DNA of 35,947 bases from Enterococcus gallinarum NBRC 100675 (GTDB lineage: Bacteria > Bacillota > Bacilli > Lactobacillales > Enterococcaceae). Position numbers and translations under genes: made by a program. The number at the start of each line of letters is the position of its first letter. The stretch's first letter is position 1. The stretch spans positions 1 to 35,947 of the forward strand of contig NZ_BCQE01000035.1 in assembly GCF_001544275.1 (NCBI RefSeq), in the 5' to 3' direction. A model generated the notes under the pieces. That model was not told where the DNA came from, did not search any database, and saw nothing but the letters and a program-made list of their open reading frames with translations. This document shows positions 29,674-35,947 of this stretch, piece after piece.

Positions 29674-30027
29674 ATGGCATATATCGTTGTAGGAATTGGT
29701 GCAGCCATTGGCGCTGTCCTGCGTTATGGTATCAATCGTTACTTTGAACGAAGACCGCATCCTTTTCCCAAAGCCACTTTGCTGATTAATTTATCTGGTG
29801 CGTTGATACTAGGGATTCTTGCCGGTCTTCAGATTGATCAACAGTCGTATCTTTTGCTTGGAACAGGGATCATGGGCGGTTATACTACTTTTTCAACAAT
29901 GACGATTGAATTATTTACATTGCTAAAGACCAGTCGCCAGTACTTTTATCTTTATTTTTTCAGTACGTACATTGTAGGATTGATGGCTAGTTTTATTGGG
30001 TTGATGATAGGCGCTTATTTGAACTGA
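29674..30027 (+). CDS. crcB: Fluoride channel CrcB/Fluc, second subunit
   Basis: A 117-residue partner of the preceding gene. It has the same four-helix plan and motifs: GIGAAIGAVLRYGINRYF, ATLLINLSGALILGIL with the pore Asn, and GTGIMGGYTTFSTMTIELF with the phenylalanines of the ion path. The two proteins differ clearly, which suits an antiparallel heterodimer rather than a recent duplication. It starts two bases after the first subunit, with AGGTG upstream, so they are co-translated. A membrane protein of unknown role follows after 13 bases. Confidence 0.92.
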   Translation: MAYIVVGIGAAIGAVLRYGINRYFERRPHPFPKATLLINLSGALILGILAGLQIDQQSYLLLGTGIMGGYTTFSTMTIELFTLLKTSRQYFYLYFFSTYIVGLMASFIGLMIGAYLN

Positions 30028-30040
30028 AAAGGAGTAGACG

Positions 30041-30724
30041 ATGATTGCATTCATGTCAGCAGAAATGTGGCTTAAAAGTGAGTTTTTTTATTATTCAATC
30101 GTTCCGGTTTTATTAGTCGTTGGATTAGTGGCGCTTTTACTTTTGCTGATCCTTTTGTTGTATCAGGAGAACCGGCGGCAAGGTTTGATCTGGCTGCCTG
30201 TCGTAGTTTTGTTGCTATGCGGTGGCGGTTTCTTGTTAGGAGATCATTTTTTTCACGACTTTAAAAATGACAATGCACAGATTACGCCAAATATCCGCGA
30301 TCGGGAAAAACGCTTTATCGGATATAAATATTATGATCAGAGCACGTTGGCGGCTTATCAGCGAATCCAAAGTGAAGCCATTCCTTCTCTGGGGATCTAT
30401 CAAGCAGAACCGGTTAGCCGAGAAATCCGATTTCTGGGTATTGCGCACAACTCTGTGTATTTCAAACTAGGAGAACAGTATTACTATTTGCGCCAAGCGC
30501 CAATCTTTGTGAAACAAGAACAAGCTGAGCTGCAAGGTGTCCAATACCATCTGACTGAGTCCGCTTTTGCAGACATCGGTTTTTTTACAGAAACAAACAA
30601 TTATTTAACAGCCATCGTTTTGCCTGAGAGCAAAAAAGAGTTAGTCTATGAATCCATTGATGGGATCTTGCCAAAAGAGTTTGGTAAAAATCAAACGGCT
30701 TGGGCAGTCCCTGGAAACCAGTAA
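30041..30724 (+). CDS. Uncharacterised membrane-anchored protein
   Basis: A 227-residue protein, not recognised. Two strongly hydrophobic helices (about residues 15-42 and 48-70) are separated by the short charged loop YQENRRQG. The remaining 155 residues form a polar, tyrosine-rich domain. With both helices as a hairpin, that domain would lie on the same side as the N-terminus; the positive loop suggests the loop is inside and the domain outside. No signal peptidase or lipobox motif is seen. The ATG at 30041 follows AAAGGAG. It sits 13 bases after the second crcB and probably shares its transcript. A strong convergent terminator follows. Confidence 0.78.
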   Translation: MIAFMSAEMWLKSEFFYYSIVPVLLVVGLVALLLLLILLLYQENRRQGLIWLPVVVLLLCGGGFLLGDHFFHDFKNDNAQITPNIRDREKRFIGYKYYDQSTLAAYQRIQSEAIPSLGIYQAEPVSREIRFLGIAHNSVYFKLGEQYYYLRQAPIFVKQEQAELQGVQYHLTESAFADIGFFTETNNYLTAIVLPESKKELVYESIDGILPKEFGKNQTAWAVPGNQ

Positions 30725-30744
30725 AAAATTTCATTACATGAGAC

Positions 30745-30782
30745 AAAAGGATAGGTGAATCATCCGATTCATCTATCCTTTT
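30745..30782. terminator. Bidirectional terminator
   Basis: AAAAGGATAG pairs with CTATCCTTTT, and TGAATC pairs with GATTCA around the loop ATCC; a G-T pair joins the two stems, giving 17 pairs. It has an A-run on the left and T residues on the right, and serves the plus-strand membrane protein gene and the minus-strand GIY-YIG gene. The stop codon of the latter lies within it. Confidence 0.85.
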
Positions 30783-31093
30783 GTGATGTCTTTACTTTCC
30801 TTTGAAGATTGAGTATTCAAAACATTTTTTTCTTTCTGTTCAGTCAAGTAACGTTCTTTGTGTTTGCGCACCAGTTTTTTAAAGGCAGCTTCCGCTTTTG
30901 TGGCTTCACTACGGGTAGCAAAACTTTCCGCATGGATCATTTGTAAGGGGCGACGACTAGCTGGATGAGTGTACTTTGCTCCAATGCCTTGATTGTGTTG
31001 ATTCAGGCGGCGTATCAAATCTGTGGTATAACCACCGTAAAAGGTATTGTCTTTACAGAGCAATACATAGAAGTAATGCGTATCAGCTGCCAT
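30773..31093 (-). CDS. GIY-YIG nuclease superfamily protein (YazA/UPF0213 type)
   Basis: A 106-residue protein with one GIY-YIG domain: HYFYVLLCKDNTFYGGYT, then the conserved Arg in DLIRRLNQHN, and GAKYTHPASRRP. This matches the YazA (UPF0213) family of small GIY-YIG proteins, whose cellular role is not settled. The C-terminal 25 residues are charged and low in complexity. Its start overlaps the end of the methyltransferase gene by 11 bases, the standard yabB-yazA order in Firmicutes, so the two are translated together. Confidence 0.9.
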   Translation of the reverse strand: MAADTHYFYVLLCKDNTFYGGYTTDLIRRLNQHNQGIGAKYTHPASRRPLQMIHAESFATRSEATKAEAAFKKLVRKHKERYLTEQKEKNVLNTQSSKESKDITKG

Positions 31094-31817
31094 AGAGCAT
31101 CCGACTCACTTCCTCACTGTAGCTCCCATCCGCATGATAAGTGATTAGCGGTGAGGCAATCTTAAAACCGTCAGCTTTACCATCCTTGATGCCTTCAATC
31201 AATAGGATATTCGCGTCTTTCCCTGCTTTGGGATAGACGAAACGGACACGTTTGGGGGCGATTCGATACTTTCTCATGCAGTCTAAAATATCCAAAAAAC
31301 GATCAGGTCGGTGAACCATAGCAAAGCGCCCATTCATTTTCAGCGCTTTACTGGCTGTGTGGACCACCTCGTCTAATGTGGTCTCGATTTCATGCCGAGC
31401 AATCGCCAAATAAGGATTGGGATTTTTAACAGCAGTGGGAACATTTTTGAAATAGGGCGGATTACAGACTAAGAGATCCACCGAATCCGGTTTGATTTTG
31501 GTAAAGATATTTTTTAAATCCATTGGGTAAACCGTTATTTGTTCCTCAAGCCCATTTAAGCTTACACTGCGTTGGGCCATATCAGCCAGCCGGTCCTGCA
31601 GCTCGATCTGGTAAATATGAGCCGAAGTTTTACGGCTGATAAACAAGCCGACTGCACCATTTCCAGCACACAGATCAACGATTCGTCCCCGTTTGGGAAT
31701 CGTTGGGAAGTTAGCTAGCAAAACGGCATCGAGGGAGAAAGAAAAGACCTCGCTGCTTTGGATGATTTTGATATCTTCCGCATATAATTGATCTATGCGT
31801 TCGTTTGATTGCAACAT
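31083..31817 (-). CDS. tRNA1(Val) (adenine(37)-N6)-methyltransferase-like protein
   Basis: A 244-residue SAM-dependent methyltransferase of the TrmN6/YabB family, expected to methylate A37 of a tRNA. The SAM loop is VDLCAGNGAVGLF, and the catalytic adenine-N6 motif is LVCNPPYFK. The N-terminal FSFSLDAVLLANF is typical of the family. The ATG at 31817 has AGGAG upstream on the minus strand. A TATAAT-type -10 lies at plus 31853-31858 without a good -35. It is first in a two-gene operon with the GIY-YIG gene and divergent from plsC. The substrate is assigned by family only. Confidence 0.9.
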   Translation of the reverse strand: MLQSNERIDQLYAEDIKIIQSSEVFSFSLDAVLLANFPTIPKRGRIVDLCAGNGAVGLFISRKTSAHIYQIELQDRLADMAQRSVSLNGLEEQITVYPMDLKNIFTKIKPDSVDLLVCNPPYFKNVPTAVKNPNPYLAIARHEIETTLDEVVHTASKALKMNGRFAMVHRPDRFLDILDCMRKYRIAPKRVRFVYPKAGKDANILLIEGIKDGKADGFKIASPLITYHADGSYSEEVSRMLYGS

Positions 31818-31861
31818 GAAAGCATACTCCTGTTCTAATTCATTTCCTTTGTATTATACTA

Positions 31862-31924
31862 CGATTAAGAATAATCGGAAACGACAAAAAAGGCTTGTCA
31901 TTTGAAGCGTTTTTTTGCATACTT
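31862..31924 (+). promoter_or_regulatory. plsC promoter region with small palindrome
   Basis: TTGTCA (31895-31900) is followed after 18 bases by ATACTT (31919-31924) with TGC before it, a plausible promoter. Just upstream, CGATTA-AGAA-TAATCG (31862-31877) is a perfect palindrome between the two divergent promoters and could be an operator. Confidence 0.45.
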
Positions 31925-31952
31925 ATAAAAGAAACTGGAAAGGAAAGTGAGT

Positions 31953-32582
31953 ATGTTTTTTAGCTTTATGCGAGGCGTGGTTCGGGTCATTTTGTTTTTG
32001 ATCAACGGGAACGCCCGATATCAAAACAAAGAGGCTTTGCCGCAAAATGAAAATTACATATTGGTTGCACCTCACCGTACCTGGTGGGATCCGTTGTATC
32101 TGGCGGTGGCTGCTCGTCCCAAAAAGTTCAGCTTTATGGCAAAAGAAGAATTGTTTAAGAATCCAATCTTGCGCTTTATTTTGATTCATGCGAATGCTTT
32201 TCCGGTAAAGCGTGACAAACCAGGGCCGAGTGCTGTCAAAACACCGGTGAAAATCTTAAAAGATACAGATCTGAGCCTCATTATGTTTCCTAGCGGAACA
32301 AGACATTCGACCGCGCTGAAGGGTGGCATGGCATTGATTGCCAAAATGGCGAAGGTAAAAATCGTACCTTCTGTTTATCAAGGTCCCTTGACGCTAAAAG
32401 ATTTATTTAAACGTCGACGAGTAACCGTTCGTTTTGGGGAGGCGATCGATATCAGTGATATCAAGAAAATGGATAAAGAAGGGTTAGCAGAAGTGGAGCG
32501 CCGCATTCAAGGTGCTTTTACAAAGCTCGACCAAGAAATAGATCCGAATTTTGTTTATGAAGTAGAAGAGAAGGAACGTTGA
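31953..32582 (+). CDS. plsC: 1-acyl-sn-glycerol-3-phosphate acyltransferase
   Basis: A 209-residue membrane-associated acyltransferase that adds the second acyl chain to lysophosphatidate. A hydrophobic N-terminus is followed by the HX4D motif His41-Asp46 (APHRTWWDPLY), which is the catalytic pair. The third block reads FPSGTRH; most PlsC proteins have FPEGTRS, so the substrate-binding Glu is Ser here. The fourth block is IVPSVYQGP. The ATG at 31953 follows AGGAAA by six bases and was preferred to an upstream GTG two codons earlier. It stands alone. A second PlsC paralogue may exist elsewhere, given the motif variant. Confidence 0.88.
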   Translation: MFFSFMRGVVRVILFLINGNARYQNKEALPQNENYILVAPHRTWWDPLYLAVAARPKKFSFMAKEELFKNPILRFILIHANAFPVKRDKPGPSAVKTPVKILKDTDLSLIMFPSGTRHSTALKGGMALIAKMAKVKIVPSVYQGPLTLKDLFKRRRVTVRFGEAIDISDIKKMDKEGLAEVERRIQGAFTKLDQEIDPNFVYEVEEKER

Positions 32583-32629
32583 TGCGTTTCTTCTTTTATT
32601 TTTGACGGTGTTTTAGATAAATATTGAAC

Positions 32630-32658
32630 TTGATAAGTTTTTGAGGATATGCTATAAG
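32630..32658 (+). promoter_or_regulatory. Promoter-like sequence upstream of the NTF2-like gene
   Basis: TTGATA (32630-32635), a 17-base spacer, then TATAAG (32653-32658) with an extended -10 TGC. It lies about 180 bases before the gene, in visibly AT-rich DNA. Confidence 0.5.
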
Positions 32659-32837
32659 ATAATCAATAACAAGGGAATAGTTACAGGTTTAGAGGGTCTA
32701 TTGCGGCAAATAGTAATTCTTTGATTTTAGGTATTCAAAAATTATTTGTGAAAGTAGAATATATAAATACAATTAGATACTTGTTTTATAGTGCAAATTA
32801 AAATACAGATTTTTACACATTGAGGAGGTAAAATGAT

Positions 32838-33191
32838 ATGAAGCCAAAAGAAATACTTTGCCAATGGGTTGACGCATTTAATCATGCGGATGTAGAAATT
32901 ATTTCAGAATTATATGATGACAATGCAATAAACCATCAGGTTGCCAATGAGCCAGTTATTGGAAAAGAGGCTATAAAGAAAATGTTTGAACAAGACTTCT
33001 CTAACGCAAAAATGGTTTGTATCGTTGAAAATATTTTCGAAGATGGACAATGGGCAATTTTAGAGTGGCGTGACCCGTTAGGTTTGAGAGGGTGCGGTTT
33101 TTTTCAAATAGTAAATAATAAAATTTTATTTCAAAGAGGCTATTGGGATAAGTTATCTTTCTTGAAACAGCACAATTTGCCTATTGAATAA
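32838..33191 (+). CDS. NTF2-like/SnoaL-type small protein
   Basis: A 117-residue protein with the cone-shaped NTF2-like pattern: an N-terminal helix (ILCQWVDAFNHADVEIISELY), then DDNAINHQVANEPVIGKEAI, and curved strands ending in FFQIVNNKILFQRGYW. Bacterial members are often annotated as SnoaL-like or nuclear transport factor 2 family and are enzymes or ligand-binding proteins; no specific reaction can be read. The ATG at 32838 follows AGGAGGT by eight bases. The gene and especially its flanks are richer in A and T than their neighbours, and it stands alone between plsC and the anmK operon, so recent acquisition is possible. Confidence 0.8.
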   Translation: MKPKEILCQWVDAFNHADVEIISELYDDNAINHQVANEPVIGKEAIKKMFEQDFSNAKMVCIVENIFEDGQWAILEWRDPLGLRGCGFFQIVNNKILFQRGYWDKLSFLKQHNLPIE

Positions 33192-33239
33192 AATGAATAG
33201 ATATCTTATATAAATAGTTTGCAAATTTCTTAAAAGGTG

Positions 33240-33271
33240 CATTAAGGGAAGGATAATAACTTCCCTTAATG
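33240..33271. terminator. Perfect 12-bp hairpin after the NTF2-like gene
   Basis: CATTAAGGGAAG (33240-33251) and CTTCCCTTAATG (33260-33271) pair perfectly around an 8-base loop. The following ATTATT is a poor T-tract. It probably terminates or protects the transcript. Confidence 0.6.
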
Positions 33272-33372
33272 ATTATTAAAACATGGTATTATTTCTAATT
33301 TCTAAAGTAGGGTTGCTTCGTGCTTCTTACCTAGGAAAAGCAGCTCCTTATTGGTATGCTCAAAAAAATTTT

Positions 33373-33408
33373 AAAAAGGAGTCTCTGTTAGACAGAGGCT
33401 CCTTTTTT
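33373..33408. terminator. Bidirectional terminator after the EIIC gene
   Basis: AAAAAGGAG pairs with CTCCTTTTT, and CTCTGT with ACAGAG around TAG; one T-G pair lies between. T-runs flank it on both strands. It lies just past the EIIC stop on the minus strand. Confidence 0.9.
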
Positions 33409-33421
33409 AGCTCATCAAGAG

Positions 33422-34717
33422 TTATTCAGTGACTGGTTGATTTTCCTTTTCCAATTCATTTTTGTCATAGATTTTTACAAATGGATAATAAATGAGGATG
33501 GAAAGTACAATCAAAAGAATGTTTAAGACGATTGCTCGCCAGTCGCCGCCTGTTGCCAGAAAGGCACCAATTGGTCCTGGCAATGTCCAAGGGGCATTGA
33601 CGGTCACTTTGTTGACTAAACCAGCCGAGGTGGCTACCCAGGCAATTACACCATTGAGTAATGGTGCAATGATAAATGGCGGAATCAAAATTGGATTCAA
33701 GACGATAGGTGTCCCAAAAATCAACGGCTCATTGATATTGAAAATAGCAGGGATCAATGCGGTTTTTCCTAGTTTTGATCCAAATTCGGATTTTGTACGA
33801 AAAGCAAGCAAGATCGCCAGACCGATGGTTGACCCTGCGCCGCCGATCCAAATGAACCATTGGTAGAATGGCTCAGCAGCAATGTTCGGAATCACATCAC
33901 CAGAAGCTAACGCAGTGGTGTTGCCTTCCAATAATTGCAGCCATAAAGGCCGTGCCAGTGAACCAACGATCGAGGCACCATGGATTCCAAAGGACCAAAA
34001 GAATGTCGTTAAGAAAGTGATCAATAAGACACTTGGCAAGCTATCGGCTGCGCTAACAAGAGGATCAACAACTTTTGCTACGATGGTATGCCAGTCAAAG
34101 CCAATGTAATAGGTGATTGCCCCCATACCTAAAATAATGATCAATGTTGGCGTTAATGCTTCAAAAGATCGAGCAACAGCAGGAGGAACTTGTTCCGGCA
34201 TCGTGATTTTAAATTTAGATTTATCCGTCAAACGATAAATCTCGACAGCTAAAATCGATGTAATGATCGCTACGAACATCCCGGCACTGCCCAAGTTTGC
34301 CATTGGTAAAACAAATCCGGCTGTACCAGCAGCATCCAAAGCTTCGGGGGGAATATTTATTGGCGTGAAAGTCAGTAAAAAAGCTGTGGTGGCTAAGATA
34401 CCACCAGAGAGACCATCGAGTTTATAGGAACGGGCTAAGCTAAAGCCGATCCCGAATGCGGCATATAAACTCATAATGTACATCGTCATGCGGTAAGGAA
34501 GCAAGATCGTGGTCGCATGGCTCGAAAGAAATTGATAGATTCCCCAGTCTTGTGGCAGGGGAGGAAAAGCCAAGATCATAAAAAATGAGCTGACGATAAT
34601 CAGTGGCAAAGTAGAGACGATCCCATCACGGACCGCCCGTAAATGCCGTTGACTTCCCAGTTTTTCCATTGGTCCAGCTAGGTGACGTTCAATGAACTGT
34701 GTAAATTTATCTAACAT
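33422..34717 (-). CDS. PTS EIIC permease, lactose/cellobiose (CelB) type
   Basis: A 431-residue membrane component of a phosphotransferase system, with about ten hydrophobic segments. The family signature NINEPLIFGTPIVLNP, which contains the conserved Asn-Glu-Pro of the sugar site, is near residue 320. No EIIA or EIIB domain is fused, and none is encoded in the window, so it must borrow partners from another locus. The substrate class (beta-diglucoside, diacetylchitobiose or similar) is inferred from the family only. The ATG at 34717 follows AGGAGGT. It comes 39 bases after anmK, in the same direction, with a cre-like site in the gap. Confidence 0.88.
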   Translation of the reverse strand: MLDKFTQFIERHLAGPMEKLGSQRHLRAVRDGIVSTLPLIIVSSFFMILAFPPLPQDWGIYQFLSSHATTILLPYRMTMYIMSLYAAFGIGFSLARSYKLDGLSGGILATTAFLLTFTPINIPPEALDAAGTAGFVLPMANLGSAGMFVAIITSILAVEIYRLTDKSKFKITMPEQVPPAVARSFEALTPTLIIILGMGAITYYIGFDWHTIVAKVVDPLVSAADSLPSVLLITFLTTFFWSFGIHGASIVGSLARPLWLQLLEGNTTALASGDVIPNIAAEPFYQWFIWIGGAGSTIGLAILLAFRTKSEFGSKLGKTALIPAIFNINEPLIFGTPIVLNPILIPPFIIAPLLNGVIAWVATSAGLVNKVTVNAPWTLPGPIGAFLATGGDWRAIVLNILLIVLSILIYYPFVKIYDKNELEKENQPVTE

Positions 34718-34731
34718 TTTTTAACCTCCTG

Positions 34732-34745
34732 TGAAAACGTTCGTA
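34732..34745 (-). promoter_or_regulatory. cre-like site between anmK and the EIIC gene
   Basis: TGAAAACGTTCGTA on the plus strand matches the CcpA consensus TGWAANCGNTNWCA except at two positions. It lies immediately upstream of the EIIC ribosome binding site, where a bound repressor could block transcription. No clear -35/-10 pair is visible in the gap. Confidence 0.45.
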
Positions 34746-34756
34746 TGGTTGAATTG

Positions 34757-35938
34757 CTAAAGTTCTGTTGAGTGATTCCGCTCTCCTATGGGACCAAATG
34801 GATTTGGGATGATCTTTCCCAGAATCACGGATTGTTTGGCACCAGTCGCGGCAGGAGCATTATTTTTATGTCCCTGTAAGGTCTCGTATCCTAAAAGGGC
34901 AAACGCCATAGCTTCTTTCGCATCATTGGACCAACCTAAATCATCTTGGGTAATCACTGTAATCTCAACGGGTAAGTAGTTGACCAGCATTTTTTTTAGC
35001 GTTGAATTATGCGCGCCGCCGCCTGCTAAAATCACTTCAATGGGTTCGCTTTCAATAAATGGGAAAACGAAGCGCCGATAGCTCTCGGCAATCGAGTAGG
35101 CAGTAAAATCGGTCACTGTTGCTATTAAGTCTGCTGGCTTTTCTGCAGAAAAATCTGCCAAGAGTTGATCACTGAATGCTTGACCAAATAGTTCCCGTCC
35201 AGTGCTCTTAGGGGGTGCTTGATCGAAATAGGAATGATTTCTTAATTGTGTTTGCAATTTAGGAATAATGGTTCCCTGTTGAGCAATCCTTCCTTCATCA
35301 TCGTAAGGAAGTTGGAATAATTGATGCATCAGTTCGTCGATGATCATATTTCCAGGACCAGTATCGAAGGCGACAAGATCACTTAATGTGCCATTTTTCG
35401 GCAAGACCGTCACATTTCCAATCCCACCGATATTTTGCAATAAGCGGGTTTTATCAGGGGAACGATACAAGAGATAATCCGTATAAGGTACAAGCGGCGC
35501 TCCTTGTCCACCAGCAGCCATATCCATCGCGCGGAAATCGGCAACCACAGTTGTTCCAAGTCCATAGGCAATGATTGACGGCTCTCCAATTTGAAACGTA
35601 CTGGAAACAAGCGGGTTTTCCGAGGGTGCATGCCAAATAGTTTGTCCGTGGCTAGCAACAAAGTCAATGCTAGTTTCGGTTACTGCTGTTTCTTGGCAGA
35701 CCTGACGACAAGCAGCGAGAAAGGTATAGCCTAGCTCAACATTTAACTGACAGATCAAGGGAACAGAAGAGGCCTCCGGGTCACAGGCTTGCTTTATTCT
35801 TTGGCGCAGCTCGGGGGAAAAAGCAGTAGTCGTCAGATGCAGCAGACGAATAGATGGCTGTGAATGATTATCGATTTCTACTAATGCGGCATCAACGCCA
35901 TCTAAACTAGTTCCAGACATGAGTCCAATTCCAAGCAT
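34757..35938 (-). CDS. anmK: Anhydro-N-acetylmuramic acid kinase
   Basis: A 393-residue ASKHA-fold kinase that opens and phosphorylates 1,6-anhydroMurNAc to MurNAc 6-phosphate, a step of cell-wall recycling. The ATP-binding start is GLMSGTSLDGVDAAL. FVASHGQTIWH, NIGGIGNVTVLP, AFDTGPGNMIIDEL and the C-terminal VILAGGGAHN are all present. The gene is complete: the ATG at 35938 is preceded by GGAG at the very edge of the window. Any upstream partner, such as a MurQ etherase or a regulator, lies outside. Downstream on the same strand is an orphan PTS EIIC. Confidence 0.95.
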   Translation of the reverse strand: MLGIGLMSGTSLDGVDAALVEIDNHSQPSIRLLHLTTTAFSPELRQRIKQACDPEASSVPLICQLNVELGYTFLAACRQVCQETAVTETSIDFVASHGQTIWHAPSENPLVSSTFQIGEPSIIAYGLGTTVVADFRAMDMAAGGQGAPLVPYTDYLLYRSPDKTRLLQNIGGIGNVTVLPKNGTLSDLVAFDTGPGNMIIDELMHQLFQLPYDDEGRIAQQGTIIPKLQTQLRNHSYFDQAPPKSTGRELFGQAFSDQLLADFSAEKPADLIATVTDFTAYSIAESYRRFVFPFIESEPIEVILAGGGAHNSTLKKMLVNYLPVEITVITQDDLGWSNDAKEAMAFALLGYETLQGHKNNAPAATGAKQSVILGKIIPNPFGPIGERNHSTEL

Positions 35939-35947
35939 TGTTTCTCC

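Overview
The window reads as a chromosomal segment of a low-GC Gram-positive lactic acid bacterium, most likely an Enterococcus. The supports are the xerC-hslV-hslU-codY block, a pflB-pflA pair, ppaC, parE-parC with wild-type quinolone-target residues, a Firmicute-type glycogen operon with separate glgC and glgD, and strong AGGAGG ribosome binding sites. The species cannot be fixed from sequence reading alone. I see no phage, plasmid, transposase, CRISPR array, tRNA or rRNA. Almost everything is core metabolism and housekeeping.

Layout. 1-457: intergenic DNA with two copies of a dispersed repeat, a weak hairpin and the xerC promoter. 458-5029: one operon, xerC, hslV, hslU, codY and an aldose epimerase-like gene, closed by a two-way terminator shared with convergent plsY (5094-5723, minus). 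5755-5932: divergent promoters for plsY and parE. 6002-10500: parE-parC, both with TTG starts, then a terminator. 10564-14023: pflB and pflA, with a cre-like and repeat-bearing control region upstream and two more copies of the dispersed repeat between the genes. 14110-17132: ppaC and three poorly known genes. 17422-25729: glgB-glgC-glgD-glgA-glgP, with a long terminator-like hairpin before glgP. 25841-26593: a basic, probably disordered protein of unknown role. 26695-26899: a candidate structured RNA. 26996-30724: UPF0316 membrane protein, CDF metal transporter, efp, two crcB genes and a two-helix membrane protein. 30773-31817 (minus): GIY-YIG protein and tRNA methyltransferase, divergent from plsC (31953-32582). 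32838-33191: an AT-rich NTF2-like gene. 33422-35938 (minus): anmK followed by an orphan PTS EIIC gene, with a cre-like site between them.

How the genes connect. CodY, CcpA-type cre-like sites, pyruvate formate-lyase and the glycogen operon give a picture of carbon and nitrogen state control: sugar is fermented through PflB or stored as glycogen through GlgC/GlgD, GlgA and GlgB, and released by GlgP. AnmK with the EIIC suggests salvage of cell-wall sugars. plsY and plsC supply phospholipid acylation.

The most interesting signal is not a protein. At 26701-26803 there is an unbroken 26-pair stem in which every non-Watson-Crick pair is G-U on the plus strand. A second hairpin and a terminator-like hairpin with a T-run follow. 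This is the pattern expected of a small noncoding RNA. I found no convincing novel multi-gene system in the window.
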